A stretch of 64,000 nucleotides of DNA from Methylobacterium amylolyticum (GTDB lineage: Bacteria > Pseudomonadota > Alphaproteobacteria > Rhizobiales > Beijerinckiaceae): contig NZ_JAUYZI010000005.1 of assembly GCF_030700245.1 (NCBI RefSeq), forward strand, positions 1 to 64,000. Direction: 5' to 3'. Of this stretch, positions 35,750 through 44,045 are shown piece by piece. Position 1 is the stretch's first letter. Each line of letters begins with the position of its first letter. The notes under the pieces are model-generated. The model made no database searches, was not told the origin of the DNA, and saw only the letters and a list, made by a program, of their open reading frames with translations. Position numbers and translations under genes: made by a program.

Positions 35750-36040
35750 GGTTCGTCCTTGAGCCCGTCCGCCCCAAGCAAACCGCGCGCCAGGGCGGCC
35801 CCGCACGGGACCGTTCGAGGCGCAGAGCCCCCGTCACGCGGCCGGGTGCCGGTCGCGGCGGAACGGTCCGGGCCCCGGCCGCGGACCCGCAGCGGCTTCG
35901 CGGCTTGCGGGCCTGCCCGGCGTGGTTTCGATGCACCGCCCGGTCGGCATGAGCGCGGCGGATCGGCGATAAGGCTTGCATCGGCTGCCGCTTTTCGGAC
36001 CATGCGCGCCGGGCCTCAGGGGCGGGCCCTCGGAGGCGGG
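35750..36040. other. Divergent intergenic region, no gene seen
   Basis: These 291 bp separate the cyanase gene from the divergent tsaE-amgK gene and must hold both promoters. Frames through it look non-coding. I see no clear operator or repeat. Confidence 0.4.
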
Positions 36041-37624
36041 ATGGGCGGGGACGACACGGCGTTGCAGGGCACGGACGCGACGGAGCCGACGCCGGCCGCG
36101 GCCTGGGAGTTCGTGCTGCCCGACGCGTATGCCACCGAGGATCTCGGCCTGTTCCTCGCCGAGTTCCTGGCGCCGGGCGACGTCGTCGCGCTCTCCGGCG
36201 GCCTCGGCGACGGCAAGACCACCCTCGCCCGGGCGGTGATCCGCGAACTGACGGGCGATCCCACCCTCGACGTGCCGAGCCCGACCTTCACCCTGATCCA
36301 GCCCTATGCCGGCCGCGACGGCCGCGCGATCGTCCACGCCGACCTCTACCGCCTGCGCGACCCGGACGAGCTGGTCGAGCTCGGCTTCGAGGAGATGGCC
36401 GAGGGGGCGATCACGCTCGTCGAGTGGCCGGACCGGATGCCCCCGCGCGACGGCCCGGTGCTGACCGTCGCGCTGTCCATGCGGCCGGAGTTCGGCGAGG
36501 GCTCCCGCTTCGCCCGGATCGACGGCACCGGCGGCATGCGCGCCCGGCTCGACCGCGCCCGCGCCGTGCAGAAGCTGCTCGCCCGCACCGGCTGGGACGT
36601 GGCCGAGCGCCGGCTGATGCAGGGCGACGCCTCCTCGCGCGCCTACGAGCGCCTGACGAAGCCGGACGGCGCGAGCGCGGTGCTGATGATCGCCCCGCCC
36701 CGCCCCGACGGGCCGCCGGTGCGCGACGGCAAGCCCTACAGCGCGATCGTGCACCTCGCCGAGAGCGTCCACGCCTTCGTCGCCCTCGACCGCGGCCTGC
36801 GGGCGCTGGGCTTCTCCGCCCCGCGCATCTACGGCGAGGATCTCGCCGAGGGCCTGCTGATCCTCGAAGATCTCGGCGCGGAGCCGGTGGTCGAGGACGG
36901 GGCGCCGCGGCCCGAGCGCTACGCCGAGGCGGTGCGCCTGCTCGCCCGGCTGCACGCCACGGAGCTGCCCGCGGCGCTGCCCGTGGGCGACGGCACCGAG
37001 CACGTCATTCCCCCCTACGACCGCGCGGCGCTGCTGTTCGAGACCGAGCTGATGCCGGAGTGGTACGCGCCGGCGATCCGCGGCGTCAGCCTCGACGCGG
37101 CGGCCCGGGCCGACTTCATCGCCCTGTGGCGGGAGGCGCTCGCGGGCGCCGAGCCCGACCGCCCGACCTGGACCCTGCGCGACTACCACTCGCCGAACCT
37201 GATCTGGCTCGGCGCCCGCGACGGGCTGGAGCGGGTCGGTCTGATCGACTTCCAGGACACGGTGATGGGGCACCCCGCCTACGACGTCGCCTCGCTCCTC
37301 CAGGACGCCCGGGTCGATGCCAGCGCCGATTTCGAGCTGCGCCTGCTCGGCCTCTACGTGCGCGAGCGCCGCGCCCGCGAGCCGGCCTTCGACATGGGCG
37401 CCTTCGCCACCGCCTACGCCCTGCTCGCCGCCCAGCGGGCGACGAAGATCCTCGGCATCTTCGCCCGGCTCGACAGGCGCGACGGCAAGCCCGGCTACCT
37501 CGCCCACCTGCCGCGGATCGAGGGCTACCTCGCCCGCAACCTCGCCCATCCCGCGCTGAGCCGGCTCCGCGCCTGGCACGAGGCGCATCTCCCCGGTCTC
37601 GCGGCGGCCGCCGCCGAGACCTGA
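36041..37624 (+). CDS. tsaE-amgK: TsaE-AmgK fusion: t6A-synthesis ATPase plus MurNAc/GlcNAc kinase
   Basis: The product is 527 aa. Residues about 20-155 are TsaE, with Walker A SGGLGDGKTTLARAV, VPSPTFTLIQPY and HADLYRLRDPDE; TsaE supports threonylcarbamoylation of tRNA A37. From about 175 onward is an aminoglycoside-phosphotransferase-like kinase with GDASSRAYERL, LRDYHSPNLIWL and LIDFQDTVMGHPAYD, matching AmgK. AmgK phosphorylates the anomeric position of N-acetylmuramate for wall recycling. GGAGG lies 4 nt before the ATG at 36041; an ATG at 36002 is less likely. murU follows 15 bp later. Confidence 0.9.
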   Translation: MGGDDTALQGTDATEPTPAAAWEFVLPDAYATEDLGLFLAEFLAPGDVVALSGGLGDGKTTLARAVIRELTGDPTLDVPSPTFTLIQPYAGRDGRAIVHADLYRLRDPDELVELGFEEMAEGAITLVEWPDRMPPRDGPVLTVALSMRPEFGEGSRFARIDGTGGMRARLDRARAVQKLLARTGWDVAERRLMQGDASSRAYERLTKPDGASAVLMIAPPRPDGPPVRDGKPYSAIVHLAESVHAFVALDRGLRALGFSAPRIYGEDLAEGLLILEDLGAEPVVEDGAPRPERYAEAVRLLARLHATELPAALPVGDGTEHVIPPYDRAALLFETELMPEWYAPAIRGVSLDAAARADFIALWREALAGAEPDRPTWTLRDYHSPNLIWLGARDGLERVGLIDFQDTVMGHPAYDVASLLQDARVDASADFELRLLGLYVRERRAREPAFDMGAFATAYALLAAQRATKILGIFARLDRRDGKPGYLAHLPRIEGYLARNLAHPALSRLRAWHEAHLPGLAAAAAET

Positions 37625-37639
37625 TCGTCGGATCCGCCC

Positions 37640-38377
37640 ATGACCGTCCCGCCCGCGATCACCCGCGCCTTCGTGCTCGCCGCGGGGCTCGGCACGCGCA
37701 TGCGGCCGGTGACCGACACCGTGCCGAAGCCGCTCGTCGCGGTGGCCGGCAAGACGCTCCTCGACCACGCCCTCGACCGGGTGGCGGAGGCCGGCCTCGA
37801 CACCGCGGTCGTCAACGTCCACTACCGCGCTGACCAGATCGAGGCCCATCTCGCGAGCCGTCAGGGCGGCCCGCGGATCGCCGTCTCGGACGAGCGGGCG
37901 GCGCTGCTCGAGACCGGCGGCGGCATCCGCAAGGCGCTGCCCCTCGTCGGCGCGGCCCCGTTCGTGGTGCTCAACTCGGATTCCTTCTGGCTCGAAGGCT
38001 CGACCCCGAACCTCCCGCGGGTGGTCGCCGGCTGGGACGGCGCGCGCATGGACGCCCTCCTGCTCGTGGCCCCCACCGCCACCAGCCTCGGCTACGAGGG
38101 CGCGGGCGACTTCACCCTGGACGCCGACGGGCGCCTGGAGCGTCGCGGCGCTGCGACGGCGGCGCCCTTCATCTACGCCGGCGTCGCGGTCCTGAAGCCC
38201 GAGCTGTTCGCCGGCACGCCGGAAGGCGCCTTCTCCCTGAACCTGCTGTTCGACCGGGCGATCGGCCGCGGCCGCCTGTACGGCACCCCCCTCGACGGCC
38301 AGTGGCTGCACGTCGGCACCCCGGACGCGATCCGCGCCGCCGAGGAGCGGGTGCGCACGAGCGCCGGGGCACCCTGA
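37640..38377 (+). CDS. murU: N-acetylmuramate-1-phosphate uridylyltransferase MurU
   Basis: The product is 245 aa. The nucleotidyltransferase signature is LAAGLGTRMRPVTDTVPKP, followed by the sugar and metal region (LETGGGIRKAL, FVVLNSDSFW). It converts MurNAc-1-phosphate to UDP-MurNAc, bypassing de novo synthesis and the fosfomycin-sensitive MurA step. It lies 15 bp after the amgK part, so the two recycling steps are encoded together. Confidence 0.9.
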   Translation: MTVPPAITRAFVLAAGLGTRMRPVTDTVPKPLVAVAGKTLLDHALDRVAEAGLDTAVVNVHYRADQIEAHLASRQGGPRIAVSDERAALLETGGGIRKALPLVGAAPFVVLNSDSFWLEGSTPNLPRVVAGWDGARMDALLLVAPTATSLGYEGAGDFTLDADGRLERRGAATAAPFIYAGVAVLKPELFAGTPEGAFSLNLLFDRAIGRGRLYGTPLDGQWLHVGTPDAIRAAEERVRTSAGAP

Positions 38378-38537
38378 ACCCGCGCCGATAGGAGGGAGGC
38401 CGTCACCCGACCGGGACCGGCTGAGGCGGGCGGTCGAAGCGCCGCCGCGACGACCGCGAAGAGCCTTGCCAAGCCCGATCCGACTCTCTAGAAGCCCGTC
38501 TCACACGCTGCGGCCACGAAGTCCGGCGGCGTGACAG

Positions 38538-38614
38538 GCGCCCGTAGCTCAGCTGGATAGAGCACCAGACTACGAATCTGGGGGTCAGAGGTTCGAATCC
38601 TTTCGGGCGCGCCA
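38538..38614 (+). tRNA. tRNA-Arg(ACG), integration site of the island
   Basis: A 77-nt cloverleaf: acceptor GCGCCCG pairs with CGGGCGC, the anticodon stem CCAGA/TCTGG encloses CTACGAA (anticodon ACG), the T-arm has GGTTCGAATCC, and CCA is encoded. The 3' part is the left copy of the 55-bp direct repeat that bounds the island, so integration leaves the tRNA intact. Confidence 0.96.
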
Positions 38615-38620
38615 TTCCAC
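38566..38620. repeat. Left attachment site (attL) in tRNA-Arg
   Basis: The 55 bp from the anticodon stem through 6 bp past the CCA are identical to 62752-62806. The identity ends sharply on both sides (TTATTT follows here, CGAGCG at the right copy). This is the usual crossover signature of a tRNA-targeting integrase. Confidence 0.92.
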
Positions 38621-38725
38621 TTATTTTTACAATCACTTAGGGCCGAAGAAGCTTGTGGTATTAGGTTACCGCAATGCCTTATATGACGCGGGTACGGCTC
38701 CGGGTACGGCTAACGGTTCGCTGCT

Positions 38726-39100
38726 TTATTTTGCTGGCCGCCCCCTCCGCCCAGACCCCGGCTTGATCGCGGCAGCTTTCTGAAGCCCCGCGGCAACGGC
38801 CTTCCTCTCTTTCTCGGCCTGAGCCGCTTTTGCGGCTTTGCGCTCATCCCGCTTGGCGATGAACTCCGCAAGCGCGCTTCGCTTGGGACGCTCAAGCCGA
38901 GATGCGCCGGTCAGGAAATCGAGGGCGTGATCGATTGCGACTATGTCCCATCCCCACCGCGGGTCGATCGGCGGGGGAAGAACCTTCGACAGGATCAGAT
39001 CGTCAAAACCTTTTTCAGTCAGGCGGCAGTAGGCGGCAGCCTCCGCTTTTGACAGGATGCGAGGCGGGTGCCGCGGTGTGGGCTCTGGGGGCGTAGGCAT
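38726..39100 (-). CDS. Small HTH-type protein at the left island end
   Basis: The product is 124 aa. The N-terminal half (ILSKAEAAAYCRLTEKGFDD, then GWDIVAIDHALDFL) resembles AlpA/excisionase-type winged helices that read DNA and end in a residue-rich hook. The C-terminus is Lys/Ala-rich (KRDERKAAKAAQAEKERKA), likely DNA-binding or disordered. It is the first gene inside attL and may act in excision or regulation. The family is not firmly recognised. Confidence 0.6.
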   Translation of the reverse strand: MPTPPEPTPRHPPRILSKAEAAAYCRLTEKGFDDLILSKVLPPPIDPRWGWDIVAIDHALDFLTGASRLERPKRSALAEFIAKRDERKAAKAAQAEKERKAVAAGLQKAAAIKPGSGRRGRPAK

Positions 39101-39220
39101 AAGCCGACGATAAGGCGATTCTCGTCGGCCCGGGAAGCTGCTTTCAACCTGTGCCGGCAGCCCAGCCGTAAATGCGCGACAGGGCCGACATTAGCGCCGG
39201 TCCCTGCTGCTACCCTGGCC

Positions 39221-39496
39221 CTACCGAGCCGGCGAGGCGGTGTTGCCACCCATGCCGACGCCAGGGCGCGCGGTGCCGGTCCCCGGCACGGTGGCGGCAC
39301 CTGCCGCGCCCGTGGTCGTGCCGGTCGTCATCCCGGTGCCGTTGCGCTCTTCCATCTTCTGGGTGTTACTCTTCACGGAGCCGGGGTTGTTCATGTTGCC
39401 CGTGGCGCTTCCGCCGCCGGCCGGCTGTTGTGCGAAAGCCGCACCCGACAGGGCAAGCGTCATCGCGGCCGCAAGGCCGAGTAACTTCTTAGACAT
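39221..39496 (-). CDS. Small secreted Gly/Thr-rich protein
   Basis: The product is 91 aa. The signal peptide MSKKLLGLAAAMTLALSG ends at AAFAQ. The mature part is low-complexity (GTGMTTGTTTGAAGAAT). GAGGAAG precedes the ATG, which supports translation. Similar short exported proteins are common in Methylobacterium; the function is unknown. Confidence 0.65.
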   Translation of the reverse strand: MSKKLLGLAAAMTLALSGAAFAQQPAGGGSATGNMNNPGSVKSNTQKMEERNGTGMTTGTTTGAAGAATVPGTGTARPGVGMGGNTASPAR

Positions 39497-39903
39497 ATCG
39501 CTTCCTCGTTCGACCCGTGATTGGGCTTACAGAGCCAACGCAGTTCGTGAACAAGTGTTCGCTAGCCATCCTGGAGAGATTACAGATGCGCCCCGGGGCT
39601 CTCGCCGAGACCAAAACGTTCAAGGTTGCGAGAATGAACCCGGATCAGGGCTGGCGGCAGTGCCACGTGCACCTACGCGGCTTGTCGAAGAACGTCTGAC
39701 CGACGAGAAGCGCACCGCCCGCCGCGCGGCCTACGCCGAGCGGGATCGGGCAGCGTCTAAGGTTCATATCCGGCGTTGCGAGATCGAGTGCCAGAGCGGC
39801 CAATGCGGCCGACGCAGCCCGGCTGGCTGAAGAGGTCCCGAAGGTCCGCTCAGAGGCCCGCGTCGGCCTCCTGCCGCCTTCTGGGCGGCTGGCGGCGGTC
39901 GAC
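39497..39903. other. Gene-poor stretch in the island
   Basis: No supported gene. Open frames here are short and shift into one another, for example the Arg/Ala-rich frame with DEKRTARRAAYAERDRAA ending at 39830. This suggests a decayed gene feeding into the frame at 39904. Confidence 0.3.
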
Positions 39904-40152
39904 ATGGACGCCATGCTTCTCATCGGCCCGCTGGGCGCCATCGGCTGCGATGCGACCCTGCTGCGGTCCCTAGCGGTTCTGACGGGCAAGGGCAGGCACC
40001 CGGTGCCCTCCCTGCTGGCCGTCGGCCGCTGGAAGGACGAGGCCGCCCTTCAGGCGGCCGTAGGAGCGTTCAGGCCGAGGATGGCGGCGACCGGGCTGCG
40101 GATCTGCCGGCGGAAGGCAGGTTGGCGGCTGACGCGCCAAGCGATCTGGTAA
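39904..40152 (+). CDS. Hypothetical protein, possibly a 3' fragment
   Basis: An 82-aa frame from the ATG at 39904, MDAMLLIGPLGAIGCDATLL, ends GLRICRRKAGWRLTRQAIW. The end looks like the last wing of a winged-helix domain. The frame stays open upstream with Ala/Glu-rich sequence (AADAARLAEEVPKVRSEARV), so this may be the tail of a longer, damaged protein. There is no ribosome site at the ATG. Confidence 0.3.
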   Translation: MDAMLLIGPLGAIGCDATLLRSLAVLTGKGRHPVPSLLAVGRWKDEAALQAAVGAFRPRMAATGLRICRRKAGWRLTRQAIW

Positions 40153-40181
40153 GGGAAAGTCAAAATATTATGGACGAAATA

Positions 40182-40757
40182 TCAGTTTATAATATCTGAA
40201 TTTCGGAGTATGTACTTATTCGCAGTTATCATAGTTAATCCACAATCCGAGAAATCACCATCGTCAGTCATAAAAAGTGCCTGCTCTTTTGCGCAAAACT
40301 CGCGAAGCACAATGTCAGTAAAGTCCAGTTTTCCAGAATAAAATTCATTGATTACATCATCAATAGTGCAGTGGCCGGCGGCCGATATGTAGGTGCAATC
40401 ACGCGTCAGGTCTAAACAATTTTGACGTATTTCATCCATGGCTGGCTCAAACGCCGCTGATTTCCTAACCTTCTTAAACTCGCGTGGGTCAGGCCTGATA
40501 CCTTGAGCTTGACAATGAAGTTCATATGCAATTTTTATGCACCTATTAGCAAATTCACTCACAACATAATCGGTCACCAAAATTTCATTGCCGTTTCTTA
40601 GCAAGTCATTATACGCAGCGCTATAGTCATTCACTTTATTCTGATCAGCACCTTGATTAACGCCATTTATAAAAATCCAAATGTTGGTATCAAATAGAAT
40701 CCTTGCTCCGGAAATTTTACCGGCATTAGAAATTTGATAGGCCTTACTCCTAGTCAT
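40182..40757 (-). CDS. PIN-domain protein (putative ribonuclease effector)
   Basis: The product is 191 aa from the ATG at 40757; AAGAGG lies just upstream. The PIN fold is shown by ILFDTNIWIFI (Asp23), TDYVVSEFANR (Glu), the helix DFTDIVLREFCAKEQ (Asp) and LFMTDDGDFSD, giving the acidic metal site of PIN nucleases. The start overlaps the end of the STAS-like gene, and it is third in a GHKL-STAS-PIN operon. It is AT-rich against the chromosome. Likely a Mg-dependent RNase used as toxin or effector; this is inferred from fold and context. Confidence 0.75.
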   Translation of the reverse strand: MTRSKAYQISNAGKISGARILFDTNIWIFINGVNQGADQNKVNDYSAAYNDLLRNGNEILVTDYVVSEFANRCIKIAYELHCQAQGIRPDPREFKKVRKSAAFEPAMDEIRQNCLDLTRDCTYISAAGHCTIDDVINEFYSGKLDFTDIVLREFCAKEQALFMTDDGDFSDCGLTMITANKYILRNSDIIN

Positions 40758-41118
40758 CGGCCTCTTCATCCATCCCAGTTGCAATACGAAAGGAGTTTTT
40801 TGCTCGCTCAGGATCGCTAAAGAAAGCTCTGGCCCTATCCACGACCAGCTTCAACTGAGTTAGCTGCCGCTTGTCGGCGTCGATCGGTGGCGCAAGTTGT
40901 TGTCGTAATACTTCTTGCGGAAATTCACCATATAACTGGCCAATCGCAGCATTGAGGAATGCCGTTGTCATTCGCGTAACGCTTGAGAATGAAATAAACA
41001 CACGCTTGCCTTCCGAAATATTTTTAAATATCTCGTCGTGCACTCTGTGTCCGTCGGGCGCTGAAACACATATCCCGCTGCCGACAATTCGAGCGATATT
41101 TACTTGAACTTCTCTCAT
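40750..41118 (-). CDS. STAS-like protein (DUF4325 type)
   Basis: The product is about 122 aa from the ATG at 41118; TTG 41130 and GTG 41127 are in frame and would overlap the GHKL stop. The core EIFKNISEGKRVFISFSSVT followed by RMTTAFLNAAIGQLYGEF is the DUF4325 pattern, a compact STAS-like fold often encoded next to GHKL ATPases. Such pairs resemble the anti-anti-sigma/anti-sigma partners of Firmicutes. It is probably the regulatory partner of the upstream ATPase. Its 3' end overlaps the PIN gene. Confidence 0.75.
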   Translation of the reverse strand: MREVQVNIARIVGSGICVSAPDGHRVHDEIFKNISEGKRVFISFSSVTRMTTAFLNAAIGQLYGEFPQEVLRQQLAPPIDADKRQLTQLKLVVDRARAFFSDPERAKNSFRIATGMDEEADD

Positions 41119-41123
41119 GGCCG

Positions 41124-42020
41124 TCACCAAATGCTGTAGGGATCGGGCGAGACTTTCAACTCGTACGACTGCCTATCAGATGAGTTTATTTCGAGCACGA
41201 CAGCCGTTCCCGGGAAGGCCATCGGGAGCCTTCGTTTGGTGACGTTCGTCCCATATTGAGACCAATAACCATTATTGGATACAACCGTAATTTTTCCCTT
41301 ATTTTTCTCAATAAACTCCCGGAGAATTTTTGATCCCAGTCCTCCAGGTACGTCACCGTCTTTTGTTGTATTGAAGGGCTCCATAGCCCAGCCGATTGCG
41401 TCTTGAGGAGTAAGATTTATTCCGAGTTTCGCACTGACTGCGCGCTGGATGCCTTGACCTATGTCAACTATACTCATTGAAATCCAATTTTTGGTGGGAT
41501 AAAACTGCCCGCCTACGATTATCGGTGCTTTAGTGCGCGAATGCATTGCGGAATTTTCAAATAATTCTCCAATTCCCTCGTGAAGTTTTTCACGCAATGA
41601 AATCGTCATCCTCGGCATTTCAGGCCGCGAAAGGTATTTCTTTGCATAGACAGCAAACTCTTTACCGCCATCTACGGAGAAAGTCGTTACGGGCATCACG
41701 GTGTTGTGCCGATCGATTCTTTCCTCGACAACAAATCTATTTTTACAAAATGTCGAGTGAATTGCCGAAGCGACCTTCGCTAAGCGTATCGTATTGCCGT
41801 TGATCGCAGCACGATTGACTACCGCTTGTAAACACGGGGTGAGATGCCCGTCGATACGATCTACGCCGGTGAGATCCACTATCACATCGGTGTCACGAAG
41901 CGTCTCAAGTTGCAGATGCAGCCGAGCAATTAAACTAAAGCCACTGACCGTGCCGTGCACGCGTTCCGCGATGCGCGAGTTAGGCTGCCTAGCGAAGAAA
42001 ATGACTTTGTTCTTCCTCAA
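41124..42020 (-). CDS. GHKL-type ATPase with N-terminal STAS-like region
   Basis: The product is 298 aa from TTG 42020, which follows GGAGGAGGGCC; the frame is open to an ATG at 42182 without a ribosome site. N-terminal part: DVIVDLTGVDRIDGHL and AVVNRAAINGNTIRL, a STAS-like strand-helix pattern. C-terminal part: the GHKL N-box LHEGIGELFENSAMHSR, G1 box SIVDIGQGIQ and G2 box GGLGSKILREFIEKNKG. There is no His-containing dimerisation helix and no membrane segment, so it is not a classical sensor kinase. It may be a serine kinase/anti-sigma-like switch acting on the next product. Confidence 0.75.
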   Translation of the reverse strand: MRKNKVIFFARQPNSRIAERVHGTVSGFSLIARLHLQLETLRDTDVIVDLTGVDRIDGHLTPCLQAVVNRAAINGNTIRLAKVASAIHSTFCKNRFVVEERIDRHNTVMPVTTFSVDGGKEFAVYAKKYLSRPEMPRMTISLREKLHEGIGELFENSAMHSRTKAPIIVGGQFYPTKNWISMSIVDIGQGIQRAVSAKLGINLTPQDAIGWAMEPFNTTKDGDVPGGLGSKILREFIEKNKGKITVVSNNGYWSQYGTNVTKRRLPMAFPGTAVVLEINSSDRQSYELKVSPDPYSIW

Positions 42021-42200
42021 GGCCCTCCTCCATCGGCTGCCTCGACAATTGCAGCCATATGCGACCGTGTAGCCGAACGCAAAAGCTCCGCCACCGCCGA
42101 AGCGGACAGACGGGACGGCGGTGATAATGTCGTACGGGACACCGCAAGATTCGGACGCTCTTACAGGAACGTGGCTGTTCAACCGTTAGCTCGAACTGAC

Positions 42201-42415
42201 GTTCTGAGGCTTGAGGCCCAGGCGAAGCGGCGGCTCGCCGACGAGTACGATGCCGCCCAGGAGCGAGGCGAGGTCGCGTCCCGCGCGGGGGCGAACGTTC
42301 CGGTCGGGAACATTCGCCCGGAGCGCCGCCGGTCGCCGACCTCGGCCTGACCCGCAAGGCGGTGCACGAGGCCAGTCAGATCCGCAACGCCGAGGCTTTG
42401 TCGTCGGACTTTTGA
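42201..42415 (+). pseudogene. Frameshifted remnant of an island-type hypothetical protein
   Basis: One frame reads LRLEAQAKRRLADEYDAAQE and GEVASRAGANVPVGN; another continues DLGLTRKAVHEASQIRNAEA to the TGA at 42413. Together they resemble short ParB-neighbour/phage-type proteins in which an AKRRLADEYDAAQ segment is followed by DLGLTRKxxHEA. A single frameshift near 42340 separates the halves. Confidence 0.5.
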
Positions 42416-42508
42416 GGTTGAAGTTATCAGTGTTGCAACCTGTGGAAGGCACACCAAAGGGTGTTCGCTATCTGTTCAAGATCGCCCATGATGGCTGCGG
42501 AGGGCGAC

Positions 42509-43396
42509 ATGTGGGTTGCGGTCACTCAACGTTTCGCGAGGTTTCACGCAGATCTAAACCCAACGGCAGAGCAGGTCGAAGATGCGATCGGCAAAGCGAA
42601 ACGCGTCGGTCAGGCGTTGGAACGCGCCTACGGCGGTGAAGCGACAGATGCACCTCCGGTTTTCGCTGTCGGCTCTTGGGGCAAGGGCACCCAGGTTCGC
42701 TCCTCAACCGACATCGACATCATGGTCCGCTTCGATGCGAGCGTGTTCCAGCGCTTCCACACCTATGCTTGCAACGGCCAGTCGGCGCTGCTTCAGGAAA
42801 TTAAGGAGCGGCTAGAAACTTCCTATCCACAAACTCGCAAACGCGGTGATGGACAGGTTGTTCAGATTGATTTCAACTCCATCTTAGTAGAATTAGTCCC
42901 AGTGTTCCCTGTCGGGAATGGACAGTTCGTCATGCCCGACACGAACGGCGGTGGCACGTGGAAGACGGTCGATCCGATCGCACAGATCAACCATATCGAT
43001 ACCGTAGACCGAGAGCACAATGGAAACGTCCGCGCGCTTGCCAAGATGATCAAGCGTTGGAAGCACGAGCACTCAGTCGATCTAAAATCTTATCTCATCG
43101 AGTTCATTGTCGCAGATTTTGTGCAGCAGTGTGGGTGGGGAAAATGTAATTACTTTTGGTATGATTGGCTTATGCGGGATTGCTTCAAATTCCTGCGCAC
43201 TCGAGCCGACGGGCAAGTCAGGCTGCCCGGGACCAGCGAGATTGTCCCGCTAGGGAACGAGTGGGTATCCAAGGTCGACACGGCAATTGGCATTGCTGAG
43301 ACAGCCTGCGTCTATGAACGGCTCGACCTGGACTTACTAGCGGGAATGGAATGGCAGAAGATTTTCGGACCCCGGATACCGATGCATGTGCTGTAA
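42509..43396 (+). CDS. CD-NTase (CBASS-type oligonucleotide cyclase)
   Basis: The product is 295 aa from the ATG at 42509, preceded by GGAGG 5 nt upstream (ATGs at 42488 and 42491 are alternatives). The nucleotidyltransferase signature is VGSWGKGTQVRSSTDIDIMV (GS motif and Asp-x-Asp), with the third acidic residue in QIDFNSILVELVPVF. C-terminal helices follow (HIDTVDREHNGNVRALAKM, then IKRWKHEH). This fits SMODS/CD-NTase enzymes, which make cyclic oligonucleotides on phage infection. The next gene overlaps it and encodes a two-TM protein, the expected effector. Confidence 0.78.
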   Translation: MWVAVTQRFARFHADLNPTAEQVEDAIGKAKRVGQALERAYGGEATDAPPVFAVGSWGKGTQVRSSTDIDIMVRFDASVFQRFHTYACNGQSALLQEIKERLETSYPQTRKRGDGQVVQIDFNSILVELVPVFPVGNGQFVMPDTNGGGTWKTVDPIAQINHIDTVDREHNGNVRALAKMIKRWKHEHSVDLKSYLIEFIVADFVQQCGWGKCNYFWYDWLMRDCFKFLRTRADGQVRLPGTSEIVPLGNEWVSKVDTAIGIAETACVYERLDLDLLAGMEWQKIFGPRIPMHVL

Positions 43397-43956
43397 AAGC
43401 ACGCCGACGGGAGATCGTGAAGGAAGCTCTAAGACAGTCCGAAAGCTGCCTTTGGACTTCGACTATGGTCTTCATCTGGTTGAGACGCGTGCGGTGGCAG
43501 CACAAGACCATCACACTGGCACCGATTGTACTGACAGCTCTCGCTGGCGCAGCTTTCTTGAAGGAATGGCTACCCGCCGGCGCTGTAGCCGTCATCGCGT
43601 TCTTGGCGACGTTGATCCCGTCCGTAGCAGAGGCTTTGGACGTGCAGACGCAAGTCGAAGAGCTCAAGCGGGTGGCTGCGGAGTACAAGGCACTCCAGGA
43701 CCGATTCCGCCGGCTCGCTCGGATCACTGCGCTCGGCGACGTTGATGAGGCAGAGAAGATGTTGGCGGAGCTCATGGACCGAATGGACGCGGTCCGAAGC
43801 TCGTCCATCACTCCGCCCCAGCGCTATTTCGATGATGCCCGACGACAGATCGAAGGTGGTCACTACGATTTCGCAGTAGACCTGCCGACCGGAGAGACCC
43901 CATCAGGTATGAAGACTGAGCCAATGGTGAAGGGGCCAGCGGCCGAACCGATGTGA
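43351..43956 (+). CDS. Two-transmembrane SLATT-like protein, probable CBASS effector
   Basis: The product is 201 aa from the ATG at 43351, overlapping the cyclase by 46 bp, or 179 aa from GTG 43417. Two adjacent membrane helices (TITLAPIVLTALAGAAFL and AVAVIAFLATLIPSVAEAL) are followed by a helical region (VEELKRVAAEYKALQDRF). This is the layout of SLATT-type 2TM effectors that pair with SMODS nucleotidyltransferases. It presumably forms a pore or disrupts the inner membrane when the cyclic nucleotide binds. Recognition is by topology and neighbour, so moderate. Confidence 0.65.
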   Translation: MAEDFRTPDTDACAVKARRREIVKEALRQSESCLWTSTMVFIWLRRVRWQHKTITLAPIVLTALAGAAFLKEWLPAGAVAVIAFLATLIPSVAEALDVQTQVEELKRVAAEYKALQDRFRRLARITALGDVDEAEKMLAELMDRMDAVRSSSITPPQRYFDDARRQIEGGHYDFAVDLPTGETPSGMKTEPMVKGPAAEPM

Positions 43957-44045
43957 GCTGTCCGCTTCAGATCTCGAATTAAAGGCCTCAGAAAGGCAAG
44001 AACCCCGTCCCTTGCCGGGCGCGGGGTCTGCGTCTAACGTCGTCC

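Noticed and set aside
35834..38311. An 825-codon minus-strand frame opposite tsaE-amgK and murU
   Set aside because: Low-complexity mirror frame; the plus-strand genes have Walker, kinase and nucleotidyltransferase motifs.
44002..44027. ACCCCG/CGGGGT stem as terminator of the CBASS-like pair
   Set aside because: Only 6 bp with a large loop and no U-tract; too weak to annotate.
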